From an uncultured Lachnospiraceae bacterium (lineage in GTDB: Bacteria; Bacillota; Clostridia; Lachnospirales; Lachnospiraceae), in assembly GCA_948794795.1 (NCBI GenBank), contig CAQGLR010000006.1, positions 62,001-126,000 on the forward strand: a stretch of DNA of 64,000 nucleotides, in the 5' to 3' direction. This document shows, piece by piece, positions 8,730-17,923 of this stretch. The notes below the pieces were generated by a model that saw only the letters and a list, made by a program, of their open reading frames with translations, did no database searches and was not told where the DNA came from. The first letter of the stretch is position 1, and each line of letters starts with the position of its first letter. The translations under genes and the position numbers were made by a program.

Positions 8730-9548
8730 CTATCCTCTAAGGTTATTTGCCTGCTGGAGCATTTCATCAGAAGCCTGTATTGCCTTTGAGTTCATCTCAT
8801 ATGCACGCTGTGTAACAATCATGTCAACCATTTCATCTACTGCCTGCACAGTTGAATGTTCAAGGTAGCCATGCTTCACAATACTTCTTCTAAGGGCAGC
8901 ATCTATTCCTTCAATCCTTGCTGCACCTGATGCAACTGATTCTGCAAGGTAACTGTCACCTATCTTATCCAGGCCGGAAGGATTGTTAAACTGTGCCATT
9001 CCTATTGAAATATTCATTGGTACTGGATTGCCGTCAGCACCTACATAATTTATATTGCCATAGTTGTCAAAATACAGTTTAGTAGTATCAATATCTGCAT
9101 TAAATGTAATAGGATTGCCATTAGTATCAAGTATTGAGTAACCATCTGCTGTAGTAAGGTTCAATCCGTTAGAACCTATTGCCATAATAAAATGTCCGTT
9201 TCTTGTATATGCTGTAGAGCCGTCTGGCATCTCAACCATAAAGAACCCTTTCCCCTGTATACCAAAATCAAAATCACCATCACTGTCAATAAGTTCCCCA
9301 TTATCAACATATGATGTTGATATTGCAGAAACCTTTACACCAAGCCCGACCTGCGCACCAATAGGCTTTGTAACACCATTGGTATCGTTAGTCTTTTCTT
9401 GTATGGTCTGGTATAAAAGTGACTGGAACTCTGTTGTTTCCCTTCTGTAGCCAGTTGTATTAATATTGGCCAGATTGTTTGATATAGTATCAAGACTTGT
9501 CTGCTGGGCTTTCATGCCTGTTGCAGCAGTCCAAAGCGACCTCATCAT
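8730..9548 (-). CDS. flgG: flagellar basal-body rod protein FlgG (FlhP-like)
   Basis: 272-aa distal rod protein of the flagellar axial family. Seen: the N-terminal MMRSLWTAATGMKAQQ region with the ANINTTGYRR rod motif, the central QGKGFFMVEMPDG-TAYTRNG motif, and the C-terminal LEHSTVQAVDEMVDMIVTQR-AYEMNSKAIQ helix. The first rod gene (flgF) lies directly upstream. The order mreB-like, flgF, flgG copies mbl-flhO-flhP of Bacillus, so this corresponds to FlhP. Confidence 0.94.
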   Translation of the reverse strand: MMRSLWTAATGMKAQQTSLDTISNNLANINTTGYRRETTEFQSLLYQTIQEKTNDTNGVTKPIGAQVGLGVKVSAISTSYVDNGELIDSDGDFDFGIQGKGFFMVEMPDGSTAYTRNGHFIMAIGSNGLNLTTADGYSILDTNGNPITFNADIDTTKLYFDNYGNINYVGADGNPVPMNISIGMAQFNNPSGLDKIGDSYLAESVASGAARIEGIDAALRRSIVKHGYLEHSTVQAVDEMVDMIVTQRAYEMNSKAIQASDEMLQQANNLRG

Positions 9549-9594
9549 AATTTATAACCATCCTTTCCTGTTATACCTGTAAACAGGATATTAA

Positions 9595-10368
9595 TTATAC
9601 CTTACCAACATCACTTACTGCCTTGCCAATAAGGGTATCCTGTGTCTGTATCATCTTCTGGTTAGCTTCATATGCACGTGTTATTGTAATCATTGACACC
9701 ATCTGGTCAATTACATTTACATTAGACTGTTCTGTAAATCCCTGCAGCATGCTTGCATCAGAAGCCATCTCAGTTGCACCATCAACTGGCCTGTACATAT
9801 TTTCACCATAAAGCTCAAGATAATCATAATCAGTAAAGTCTGAAAGTGCTATTGTATCTACAAGCACACCATCTGCATAAATATTACCGTTATTTTTTAT
9901 TGCAATCTCTGCTGCATCTGTTGGAATCTGTATATCACCGCCTGCACCCTGGATATGGTTGCCATCACAGTCAACCAGGTATCCTTCCCTTGTAACTGTA
10001 AACTTGCCATTGCGCGTATACATTGTTTCCTCTTCACCATTAGCAAATGCTACTTTTACTGCAAAAAAGCCATTGCCTTCAATAGCAATATCATATGTAT
10101 TGCCAGTTTCCCTTAAAGACCCCTGTCCCCAGTCCATATAGGTTTCACCTATCTTGACACCAAGGTTCATATTACCTATTGCCTGGTCCACATATTCATT
10201 AGAACCATCCCTTATTTTATATGCCATCATATCTTTAAAAGACTGGCTTGTCACGTTCTGGGTTTTATATCCTATTGTTGCGGAATTAGCCAGGTTGTTT
10301 GAAATAACATCCAGCCTTTTCTGTTCATTAACCATGCCTGTATATGCAGTGTATAACCCTCTAACCAT
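9595..10368 (-). CDS. flgF: flagellar basal-body rod protein FlgF (FlhO-like)
   Basis: 257-aa flagellar axial rod protein. Seen: N-terminal MVRGLYTAYTGM, the ANSATIGYKTQ rod motif, the core IEGNGFFAVK and MYTRNGKFTV motifs, and the C-terminal QMVSMITITRAYEANQKMIQ helix. The start is placed at the ATG at 10368, preceded by GGAAGGGG; the reading frame open to 10488 has no family match before that Met. It corresponds to FlhO in the mbl-flhO-flhP arrangement. Confidence 0.92.
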   Translation of the reverse strand: MVRGLYTAYTGMVNEQKRLDVISNNLANSATIGYKTQNVTSQSFKDMMAYKIRDGSNEYVDQAIGNMNLGVKIGETYMDWGQGSLRETGNTYDIAIEGNGFFAVKVAFANGEEETMYTRNGKFTVTREGYLVDCDGNHIQGAGGDIQIPTDAAEIAIKNNGNIYADGVLVDTIALSDFTDYDYLELYGENMYRPVDGATEMASDASMLQGFTEQSNVNVIDQMVSMITITRAYEANQKMIQTQDTLIGKAVSDVGKV

Positions 10369-10441
10369 CTGTTTTCCCCTTCCATTTAAAACGTAATGCC
10401 ATAAAATGGCATATATGCAGCAATTATGCACTACCTTAGTT

Positions 10442-10469
10442 ATATCGTCATAATACCATAAAAACATTA
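10442..10469 (-). promoter_or_regulatory. candidate sigma-D (sigma-28) promoter before flgF
   Basis: On the minus strand TAAT, 16 nt, then GACGATAT resembles the flagellar consensus TAAA-N15-GCCGATAT. It sits between mreB and flgF, about 75 bp before flgF. The -35 match is partial. Confidence 0.4.
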
Positions 10470-10510
10470 GCCCATATCCAGATAACATTCGTTACATGCC
10501 GTGGCTGTTT

Positions 10511-11509
10511 TTATTCATTGTCATCACGCTTGCCACTTAAAAACTCAACAAACTTTCCAGTTCCTACTGCAACTGCTGTCATAGGGTCTTCTGCTGTCAT
10601 TGTAGTAATTCCTGTCTTTTCTTCAATAAGTTCTTCTAATCCATATAACAAACTGCCGCCACCTGTAAGCACAATCCCCCTGTCTGCAACATCTGCTGCA
10701 AGTTCTGGAGGTGTCTTTTCAAGAACAGCATGGACAGCTTCAACTATCTGTGAAGTTATCTCTTTTAACGCATCTAATGTTTCATCAGAAGTAACTGTTA
10801 TGGTCTTTGGAAGACCTGTAACAAGGTTACGTCCCCTTACATCCATAGTTTCAACTTCTGGCCGTTTATATGCTGAACCAATTTTAATCTTTATATCTTC
10901 TGCTGTCCTTTCACCTATAAGGAGATTGTGTGTTTTACGCATATAACGTACAATAGCTTCATCAAAATCATCACCTGCAACTTTAATAGAGGTGCTTACT
11001 ACTGTACCACCAAGCGAAATTACTGCTATATCAGCAGTACCGCCTCCTATATCAACAATCATATTGCCACATGGCCTTGCAATATCAATACCTGCACCAA
11101 TAGCAGCTGCTATTGGCTCTTCTATAATTGCCACTTCCCTTGCACCTGCTTCATATGTTGCGTCTTCTACAGCTTTTTTCTCAACCTCAGTAACCCCGCT
11201 TGGCACACATACACTTATACGTGGTTTCCTGAAACGTGTTTTGCCGCATGACTTCTGGATAAAGTAGCGTAACATCTTTTCCGTTACAGTATAATCGGAG
11301 ATAACACCCTGGCGTAACGGACGTACTGCAACAATATTGCCTGGTGTACGTCCAAGCATAAGCCTTGCATCCTCTCCAATTGCCTTAATCTTATTTGTAT
11401 CACGGTCAAATGCAACCACGGAAGGCTCCCTTAAAACTACGCCTTTACCCTTTATATATACAAGTACATTAGCTGTACCCAGATCAATTCCGATATCACT
11501 GCCTACCAT
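10511..11509 (-). CDS. mreB: rod-shape protein MreB/Mbl
   Basis: 332-aa actin-like ATPase that organises cell-wall elongation along the membrane. Seen: phosphate-1 motif DIGIDLGTANVLVY near residues 4-17, phosphate-2 IVDIGGGTADIAVI near residues 151-165, the EEPIAAAIGAG segment, and the adenosine motif VLTGGGSLLYG near residue 290. Synteny with flgF-flgG argues for the Mbl paralogue; the sequence alone does not settle MreB versus Mbl. No mreC or mreD follows, which also fits Mbl. Confidence 0.95.
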   Translation of the reverse strand: MVGSDIGIDLGTANVLVYIKGKGVVLREPSVVAFDRDTNKIKAIGEDARLMLGRTPGNIVAVRPLRQGVISDYTVTEKMLRYFIQKSCGKTRFRKPRISVCVPSGVTEVEKKAVEDATYEAGAREVAIIEEPIAAAIGAGIDIARPCGNMIVDIGGGTADIAVISLGGTVVSTSIKVAGDDFDEAIVRYMRKTHNLLIGERTAEDIKIKIGSAYKRPEVETMDVRGRNLVTGLPKTITVTSDETLDALKEITSQIVEAVHAVLEKTPPELAADVADRGIVLTGGGSLLYGLEELIEEKTGITTMTAEDPMTAVAVGTGKFVEFLSGKRDDNE

Positions 11510-11654
11510 TTATTTTCTCCTTTCAACGCAACTTACTATTCTATTTTTTCCAAAGTTAAACTAAATTAAACATACACTTTAACATTATATACCATTTACC
11601 ATAAATTTGAAAGCGGATTTTAAATTTTGTATACTTTTACATTACAAGCAGGCT

Positions 11655-11683
11655 TTGACTAAACCTGCTATATGCATTATAAT
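11655..11683 (+). promoter_or_regulatory. sigma-A promoter for the 11821 gene
   Basis: TTGACT (11655-11660), 17 bp, TATAAT (11678-11683). It points toward the membrane protein gene starting at 11821 and would give a leader of about 130 nt containing the next hairpin. Confidence 0.65.
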
Positions 11684-11687
11684 AAAA

Positions 11688-11750
11688 AAGCAAGTGCCAG
11701 CACACTCACTTCTTGCAAGAATTGCAAAGCAATACTTGCTGGCTCACTTT
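11688..11750 (+). other. 5' leader hairpin
   Basis: AAGTGCCAGCA and TGCTGGCTCACTT pair with a two-base bulge around an inner TTGCAA-rich hairpin. It begins right at the expected transcript start of the promoter at 11655 and may act as an attenuator or stabiliser. No T-box or other known riboswitch core is visible. The rest of the 11510-11820 space holds nothing else I recognise. Confidence 0.4.
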
Positions 11751-11820
11751 AAATTTATAGCAATTTCCTATTAACATAATAATATACCTATGCCATACAC
11801 AGGACAGATTGGAGTTTTAT

Positions 11821-12288
11821 ATGACAGATATTAAGAAATTAAATTATGAATTATCATCAATAAGCAGGTACGCTGGTCTGCTTTATTCAAAGTATACACT
11901 GCTTATACTGCTTGCCATAATATATTACCCAATGCGTATAACACCTGCATATATATTTATAGCAGCAATTTTAACCCCGGTAGTGCCCAGAATAGTTTCT
12001 GCCTCACAGCCGCAAGCCAAAGACAAAACGGATAATTTTACCCTTGCATATACAGCAGGCAGGTACCACTTTACCACAGAAAATTATAAATACGAAAAAC
12101 TGGGCAGTTCTTTTACACTTATACTGCTTCTGTTGTGGCATATCAAAGTATACTACCACAGCACATACAGCCTTCCTTTTAAATTAGCTCCTTCATTAAT
12201 AATTATTGTATACATATTAGTAAGGATAATTACAGGAATTATTATTAAATATAAAATTAAGTATAATTTTATGCATCTTAATATCTGA
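11821..12288 (+). CDS. unrecognised four-helix membrane protein
   Basis: 155-aa protein of unknown function. It shows about four hydrophobic segments: two near residues 20-60 and two in the second half around LILLLLWHI and SLIIIVYILV, with a polar middle (QPQAKDKTDNFTLAY). The ATG at 11821 has GGAG 6 nt upstream; a TTG at 11809 would lie inside that site. It has its own promoter and a following terminator, so it is a single-gene transcript. I do not assign a function. Confidence 0.7.
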   Translation: MTDIKKLNYELSSISRYAGLLYSKYTLLILLAIIYYPMRITPAYIFIAAILTPVVPRIVSASQPQAKDKTDNFTLAYTAGRYHFTTENYKYEKLGSSFTLILLLLWHIKVYYHSTYSLPFKLAPSLIIIVYILVRIITGIIIKYKIKYNFMHLNI

Positions 12289-12292
12289 ACAC

Positions 12293-12339
12293 AAAAGATG
12301 GCAAGATAAACTATTAATTATTTATCTTACCATCTTTTT
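12293..12339 (+). terminator. intrinsic terminator
   Basis: AAAAGATGGCAAGATAAA and TTTATCTTACCATCTTTT form a nearly perfect 18-bp stem starting right after the stop of the membrane protein gene. A-rich and T-rich flanks allow it to work in both directions. Confidence 0.85.
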
Positions 12340-12507
12340 ATGTCATTTTTATATATTATATATTACTTTTTTATTACTTTTTATTAAAATTAGTTACTAT
12401 CTACACCATATTGCACATATGAGCACCTTAAAACCCAGAAGTACACAAAATTACTGGATGCGTATAGTAACTAAAACCTTCACCAGCATGCTTATATAAA
12501 AATATTA

Positions 12508-13164
12508 TTACATACTTATGCCAGCATGTGCTGTGGAAGCACTTATGCTTTTATTAATACTATCTTCAATTCCATTTATGTAACTGTCAAAGTTAAATTC
12601 CACTGCTGACGGAGCCTGTGCTGCCACATTAATCCCTGCCATGCTCTTTTTAGCCTGTCCTGTCTTAGAAGAAGAAAGAGCCTGCGCTGCCGCTGAAGAC
12701 TTGTCAACGAAATAATCATATATCTCTTGTACAGTTTTATATGAATTAGTTGAAGATTCCCCTGCTTCATCTGCTTTTTCAAGTGCCTCTGAAAGCTTGC
12801 CTGCCATATCTGCTGCCTGGCTTGTTTCAGAATTAAGGTACATTTTCAATATAGATGAAAAGCTGGAAATTGTGCCTAGTGGACTTATACCTCCATCTGA
12901 CATCCCAAGTGAAGAACCTAAAAGTGATGTTAGTCCTTGTGTACCAATCTGTGAACCTAAAAGTGATGCCATGCCCAATGAAGAATATCCTGAACTTATT
13001 GCATTTACAATGCCTGACATTCCATTTATGCCAGAAGAATCTGATGAATTACCTGATAATGCATTAAGCATTGTGCTTGTTGAATTGTTATTTATCATCC
13101 ACTGGTAATACAGGTCTTTTTCACTAAGGGAAGATAGTGCACTAATTGCTGGAAAACCTGCCAT
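12508..13164 (-). CDS. unrecognised Ser/Gly/Met-rich protein
   Basis: 218-aa protein of unknown function. The start is the ATG at 13164 with GGAGGTG upstream; the open frame to 13266 has no support before it. It has no signal peptide or membrane segment. Residues 35-110 are rich in Ser, Gly, Leu and Met (repeated SLLGS, GMSG, SSLGM patterns), followed by an Ala-rich helical section around AADMAGKLSEALEKADEA and a charged C-terminus. The low-complexity middle suggests a structural or filament-associated protein, perhaps linked to the nearby flagellar genes, but this is only context. Confidence 0.65.
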   Translation of the reverse strand: MAGFPAISALSSLSEKDLYYQWMINNNSTSTMLNALSGNSSDSSGINGMSGIVNAISSGYSSLGMASLLGSQIGTQGLTSLLGSSLGMSDGGISPLGTISSFSSILKMYLNSETSQAADMAGKLSEALEKADEAGESSTNSYKTVQEIYDYFVDKSSAAAQALSSSKTGQAKKSMAGINVAAQAPSAVEFNFDSYINGIEDSINKSISASTAHAGISM

Positions 13165-13274
13165 ATATAACACCTCCATCAAAATTAAATTAAAACTTTG
13201 GATATATATTAACACAAACCAGGGTAAATTCCAAGAAAAATTAGTTACAAGGCACATCCATTTCATAAAGCTTG

Positions 13275-13586
13275 CAATGTCATTTAGTTAAGGGTATCTT
13301 CTATAAATGACAGACTTATGAATGTTTGAAAATTAAATATTCATACGTTATGTGGCTCTGGCAATTCCAAATGTTTTACCACAAGCAGCACGCTTGCGCT
13401 TGGATGGGATACGCAGTGGTGCATAAAATCTGAAAAAACCAGATTTAAGCACCAGCGTCCCCATAACAGCTGCTTTTTGGTAAAACATTTGGAACTTGCC
13501 AGAGTAATATAGTCTTTGTGGAATTTTAATTTTCAAACATTAATAAGTCCTTTATTTATTAGGTTTTGTTTAACTAAATGATATTG
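13275..13586 (+). repeat. mosaic palindromic element, copy A (type 1 ends)
   Basis: 312-bp palindromic element. Terminal inverted repeats: CAATGTCATTTAGTTAA and its partner TTAACTAAATGATATTG. Inner 25-bp arms: CTCTGGCAATTCCAAATG/TTTTACC and their complement near 13480-13510. The apical stem TGGTGCATAAAATCTG/CAGATTTAAGCACCA is at 13417-13454. No target duplication is clear. It fills the space between the 12508 gene and an AraC gene; a minus-strand ORF inside it looks like a repeat artefact. Confidence 0.85.
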
Positions 13587-13718
13587 TACCTGAATATATA
13601 CACAATAGTACAAAAATTTTCGTTTATCCTTTGAATGTGCCAGTACACAAGTTTCCTTATGCCAGCTGCCAGAATATTCCACAAAAGTGGACAATAAAAA
13701 TTACTCAAATTTTCTTAT

Positions 13719-13747
13719 TTGTCTTAATTCTTATATAGTGGTATACT
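13719..13747 (+). promoter_or_regulatory. sigma-A promoter for the AraC regulator
   Basis: TTGTCT (13719-13724), 17 bp, TATACT (13742-13747), about 45 bp before the start of the AraC-type gene. Confidence 0.6.
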
Positions 13748-13791
13748 GTATATAATTCTGATGGCATCCAATGAAAGGTATGGTATATATT

Positions 13792-14691
13792 ATGGAGAAA
13801 AAAAATAAAATAAATAACCTGGTTTTTAACATTGAACAGCCACTTATATTTAACTGGACAGGCAAATTTGAAGCCCCTTATGCAAGCTGGAGCCATCTTA
13901 CCCGTACTTTATATGATTATGAACTTATGTTTGTTACAAAAGGCACTTTATACATAATGGCAGATAACGACCAGTATGAAATATCAGAAGGTGAATATAT
14001 TATAATGCCCCCTCTTGTACAACAGCATGGATGGAAACAGTCAGATTGTGCTTTTTACTGGCTTCATTTTGCACAAAATGAAGGTGAAATTATGTTTTAT
14101 AATACTGACGAATGTACTTCCAAAGAATACCGTATATGTGCCAATGGCCAATGCAGGACAAGATACCTTTTCCTGCCAATGTCAGGCACAGTTCCATCTC
14201 CTGAAAGAATGGTTATATTATTTAAGCAGCTCCAGGATGCCGAAAAACGTTACCATAATAAAAGTTATGACGACTTTTATGTAACATCAATACTTCTTGA
14301 ACTTAAAAGCCAGCTTTCCCCCAGCCAGGGCACAGCATCCGGAACTAAAAACAATACACTTTGTGACAATATAAAAGATTATATACACTGGCATTTATGT
14401 GAACCTGTTACTGTTGCAGAAATAGCAGCTTACTATGGATATAATGCACGTTATCTTACTACTCTTTTTAAGGAAGTTACAGGAAATTCTATTAAAGATT
14501 ATATAACCAGCATTAAAATAGAACAGGCTAAAGCACTTCTTACCAGTACTGGCAACCCTGTTTCACAGATTGGCTACAGCCTGGGTTTCCAGGACAACCA
14601 TAACTTCTCCAAATATTTTAAAAAGGCAACTGGGTTTACACCATCTGGGTACAGGACAGAATTTAATAAAAATATGGTTTTCCACCAGTAA
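13792..14691 (+). CDS. AraC-family transcriptional regulator
   Basis: 299-aa regulator. Seen: an N-terminal cupin-like sensor domain (ELMFVTKGTLYI, ISEGEYIIMPP, residues about 40-85) and a C-terminal pair of helix-turn-helices (VAEIAAYYGYNARYLTTLFK and the IGYSLGFQDNHNFSKYFKK motif, residues 210-285). Such proteins usually sense sugars. An upstream in-frame ATG at 13771 is possible; I prefer 13792 because of its spacing from the promoter and an AAAGG site. No sugar genes are adjacent, so the target is unknown. Confidence 0.9.
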   Translation: MEKKNKINNLVFNIEQPLIFNWTGKFEAPYASWSHLTRTLYDYELMFVTKGTLYIMADNDQYEISEGEYIIMPPLVQQHGWKQSDCAFYWLHFAQNEGEIMFYNTDECTSKEYRICANGQCRTRYLFLPMSGTVPSPERMVILFKQLQDAEKRYHNKSYDDFYVTSILLELKSQLSPSQGTASGTKNNTLCDNIKDYIHWHLCEPVTVAEIAAYYGYNARYLTTLFKEVTGNSIKDYITSIKIEQAKALLTSTGNPVSQIGYSLGFQDNHNFSKYFKKATGFTPSGYRTEFNKNMVFHQ

Positions 14692-14700
14692 GGCATACTC

Positions 14701-16440
14701 TCATCTGCAGTCAAGTATTTTAAACTGTATATTACCATACATTTCATTAATATCTGGTATATATAATATATCTATAACCTGGCCACACATACCATTTTTC
14801 ATTAATTCCCATGTTTCCTTGCCATATCTTTCAATTACTGCCCTGCCAACACACTTTTCTGCATTAAAATCAACGGCATCAAACATATTACCTTCATCTT
14901 CAAGTTTAAGACGTGCAATCTGGTTCTCCCTGCCACACATATATAAAGACTTTATTATTACCCCACGCTTTGCAAAGACAGCTCTTTCATTAGCTTCACC
15001 AAATGGTTCAAGCCATTTAAGCTGTGTAACAAGTTCTTTACTTATACCAGCAAGCTTTGCTTCCATATCAAACCTTACACTTTCAACCAGCTCATCAGGG
15101 GTAAGACGGCACTGGTTATTTAAAGTCTCACGGAACTTGTCCAGGTTCTCTTCTGGAAGAGAAAAACCTGCTGCCATTGCATGTCCTCCAAACTCAGTTA
15201 AAATATTCTGGCATTTCATAAGTTCTGCCTGCATATGGTATCCAGGTATAGACCTTCCAGAACCTTTAAGCCCTTTTTCACCCTTTGTCAGTATATAAGA
15301 AGGCCTGTAATACTTTTCACGTACCCTGCCTGCTACAATCCCTGCCACACTTTCATGGCAGTCTTTAAGATAGACAACAATCACTGGCTGGTTCTGCAGG
15401 TCCATTTGTGAAGCCTGCTTGTCTGCTTCCTCTTCTGCCTTTTCTGTCATTGCTTTTCTTTCTTCATTAAACATTACAAGCTCACTTGCACGTTTCTGTG
15501 CTGCCACTTCATCTTCTTCAAGCAGAAGTTCCATTCCCATTGAAGCATCTGCAAGCCTTCCTGCTGCATTTATACATGGACCTGCCCGGAAACCTATATT
15601 TCCAGAATTAACCTTATCCCCAATCTGCAGTTCATCTAACAATGCCCTCATGCCAGTATTTTTCATAATACTTCTGTCAGAAAGCATTTTTAAGCCATTG
15701 CTTACAATAATCCTGTTCTCATCTACCAGCGGGACCACATCACATATTGTAGCTATTGCGGCAAATGGCAGCAATTCTTCGATATAACTGTTATCATTAT
15801 TTTGTCCAAATATATAACTAAAAATTTTATATACAACACCTGCCCCACACAACTGTTTAAATGGATAGCCACATCCATCCTGTTTAGGATTTACAACAGC
15901 ATCCGCCTCTGGAATAATTCCAGCACCATCTTCTGATGGCACTTCATGGTGGTCTGTAAGAATATATGTAATTCCAAGTTCTTTTGCACGCAAAGCAGCA
16001 TCTGGTGCAGATATCCCATTATCACATGTAATAACCATGCCAGCCCCGTCAGAATATGCTTCATCCACCATATAACTGCGTATTCCATAGCCATCTTTTA
16101 CACGGTGTGGAATCCTGTAACTAACATCACCGCCAAGCAATGTAATTCCCCTGGTTAATATATATGAAGACATAACCCCGTCAACATCATAATCACCAAT
16201 AACCCTTATTTTAACCCCTTTTTTAATAGCATCAGACAACAGTGTCCCAGCCTCTTCCACACCCTTCATAAGAGCAGGATTATACATTAAACCAATATCA
16301 GGAAACAAATATTTATCCATAGCTTCCCATGTATACAATCCCCTTTTTACAAGAATTTCTGCAAATATCTCTGATATATTATACCGTGATGCAATTTTAC
16401 CAAGGTCCGCACCACATCTCTTACTTACCCAGCGCTTCAA
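14701..16440 (-). CDS. recJ: single-stranded-DNA exonuclease RecJ
   Basis: 579-aa 5'-3' ssDNA exonuclease of the DHH family used in recombination and mismatch repair. Seen: motif I VIGDYDVDGVMS near residue 66, motif II VITCDNG, the DHH motif LTDHHEVP near residue 145, the ICDVVPL block, the DHHA1 motif GSGRSIPGYHM, and the GGHAMAAGFSL motif near residue 385. I prefer a TTG start at 16440 because AGGAG lies 8 nt upstream and the N-terminus then reads like other RecJ proteins; an ATG at 16488 is the alternative. It converges on the AraC gene. Confidence 0.94.
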   Translation of the reverse strand: MKRWVSKRCGADLGKIASRYNISEIFAEILVKRGLYTWEAMDKYLFPDIGLMYNPALMKGVEEAGTLLSDAIKKGVKIRVIGDYDVDGVMSSYILTRGITLLGGDVSYRIPHRVKDGYGIRSYMVDEAYSDGAGMVITCDNGISAPDAALRAKELGITYILTDHHEVPSEDGAGIIPEADAVVNPKQDGCGYPFKQLCGAGVVYKIFSYIFGQNNDNSYIEELLPFAAIATICDVVPLVDENRIIVSNGLKMLSDRSIMKNTGMRALLDELQIGDKVNSGNIGFRAGPCINAAGRLADASMGMELLLEEDEVAAQKRASELVMFNEERKAMTEKAEEEADKQASQMDLQNQPVIVVYLKDCHESVAGIVAGRVREKYYRPSYILTKGEKGLKGSGRSIPGYHMQAELMKCQNILTEFGGHAMAAGFSLPEENLDKFRETLNNQCRLTPDELVESVRFDMEAKLAGISKELVTQLKWLEPFGEANERAVFAKRGVIIKSLYMCGRENQIARLKLEDEGNMFDAVDFNAEKCVGRAVIERYGKETWELMKNGMCGQVIDILYIPDINEMYGNIQFKILDCR

Positions 16441-16588
16441 ATTTCCATCTCCTGTCCTGATACTGTCCATAGAGCAGACAATAACCATTTCTCTTTTCTA
16501 TTTCCATACATTATAACACAATTATTCCAAGTTTTGTTAAAATCTGCTATACTATTATAAAACTAAAATATTATTAAGGAGATATATA

Positions 16589-17623
16589 ATGAACTGGATA
16601 AAATACCAGATACACACCACAACAAACTACGCAGATACTATTGGCGGAATTATCTGTGAACTTGGTATTAATGGATATGAAGTTACAGACCATGTACCAT
16701 TATCTGAAAAAGAAGAAAAACAAATGTATACAGATATTCCTGCTGATATGGGTTTTAATGATGGTTCTTCAATACTTACATTTTATACAGAAGCACCTGG
16801 CAATGATAACAGCAGTTTTTTCAGCACGGGTTCTTCCTTACGTGATGAACGTCTTGTCCAGGCAGAAATAATTAATCCAGACAGGCTTATAGAGAAAATT
16901 AAAAACCGCATTAGTGAATTACAGGAATTTATGCCTGTAACAATGCCACACATTGAATATTCAATAGAAGATGATAATAACTGGAAAGACAAATGGAAAG
17001 AAAACTTTAAACCATTCAGGATTGCAGATGACATTATAATCAAGCCCACATGGGAAAATATACCAGATGATGCAAACCAGGACGATATTATAATAGAAAT
17101 TGACCCTGGTTCTGCATTTGGCACAGGCACACACGCAACCACCAGGCTGTGCCTTCTCTCCTTGCGTAACTATATAAAACCTGGCACAACAATACTGGAC
17201 GCTGGATGCGGCAGTGGCATACTTGCAATAAGTGCATTATTATGTGGTGCCCAGTCTGCGTTCTGCCTTGATATTGACCCAGCAGCAGTCAATGCCACTA
17301 TAGAAAATGCCGCCATCAACAATATAAGTCCAGACAGGATAACTGCACTAAAAGCAAATATCCTGGAAGATGGTATTATTATAAAAAACGCAATTGATGG
17401 ATATTGTGACATAGCAGTTGCCAATATACTTGCAGATGTAATAATTCCTTTGTCTGCACATATAAGCCAGTATATAAAAAACAATGGTCTTTTTATATCT
17501 TCTGGAATACTTGCAGAAAAAGCAGACAGCGTAGAAGAAGCACTTATTAAAAACAACTTTAAAATACTAAAGAAAAATACACTTGATGAGTGGGTATCAT
17601 TTGCTGCCCAGAAAATATTTTAA
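16589..17623 (+). CDS. prmA: ribosomal protein L11 methyltransferase PrmA
   Basis: 344-aa SAM-dependent methyltransferase that trimethylates ribosomal protein L11. Seen: an N-terminal substrate-recognition domain (residues 1-110, typical MNWIKYQIHTT opening), the GTGTHATTRLCL motif near residue 177, SAM motif I LDAGCGSGILAI near residue 202, and the catalytic-region motif VANILADVI near residue 275. AAGGAG lies 8 nt before the ATG. It is divergent from recJ. In many Firmicutes prmA is followed by rsmE; here palindromic element B follows instead. Confidence 0.95.
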   Translation: MNWIKYQIHTTTNYADTIGGIICELGINGYEVTDHVPLSEKEEKQMYTDIPADMGFNDGSSILTFYTEAPGNDNSSFFSTGSSLRDERLVQAEIINPDRLIEKIKNRISELQEFMPVTMPHIEYSIEDDNNWKDKWKENFKPFRIADDIIIKPTWENIPDDANQDDIIIEIDPGSAFGTGTHATTRLCLLSLRNYIKPGTTILDAGCGSGILAISALLCGAQSAFCLDIDPAAVNATIENAAINNISPDRITALKANILEDGIIIKNAIDGYCDIAVANILADVIIPLSAHISQYIKNNGLFISSGILAEKADSVEEALIKNNFKILKKNTLDEWVSFAAQKIF

Positions 17624-17667
17624 TACAGCAAGTTAATTATTTTACACTTAGCAGCTATTGGAAAACG

Positions 17668-17858
17668 CAATGTCATTTAGCCCAGCAAAACCTAAAAATA
17701 AAGGGCTTATTGATGTTTGAAAATTAAAATTATACAAAGATTATATTACTCTGGTAAAATTTTGGAATTGCCAGAGCCATATAACTTATGAAATATTTAA
17801 TTTTTAAGCAGTCATAACCCTGCCATTTACAAATGAATTGCTGGACTAAATAACATTG
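17668..17858 (+). repeat. mosaic palindromic element, copy B (core deleted)
   Basis: 191-bp copy with type 1 ends CAATGTCATTTAGCCCAGCAA and TTGCTGGACTAAATAACATTG. Both arms are kept, but the structured core is missing: the centre reads CTCTGGTAAAATTTTGG then AATTGCCAGAG, as if the core had been lost between its flanking inverted arms. It lies between prmA and secDF. Confidence 0.85.
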
Positions 17859-17863
17859 CCATA

Positions 17864-17900
17864 TATTAAAAAATGGGCGGCACCAATGTGCCAGCCCGCC
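17864..17900 (-). terminator. intrinsic terminator of secDF
   Basis: On the minus strand GGCGGGCTGGCAC-ATTG-GTGCCGCCC is followed by ATTTTTTAAT. It lies just after the secDF stop. Confidence 0.85.
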
Positions 17901-17923
17901 TTATAAAAATATTACATTATTTC

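Noticed and set aside
11688..11750. Possible T-box leader
   Set aside because: No specifier-loop or AGGGTGG-type T-box sequence, and the downstream gene is not an amino-acid or tRNA gene.
13348..13536. Minus-strand ORF of 62 aa with similar peptides at 29698-29910 and on the plus strand at 34186-34443
   Set aside because: The shared peptides come from reading the palindromic repeat core; frames and ends differ between copies, and there is no ribosome site. They are repeat artefacts, not a protein family.
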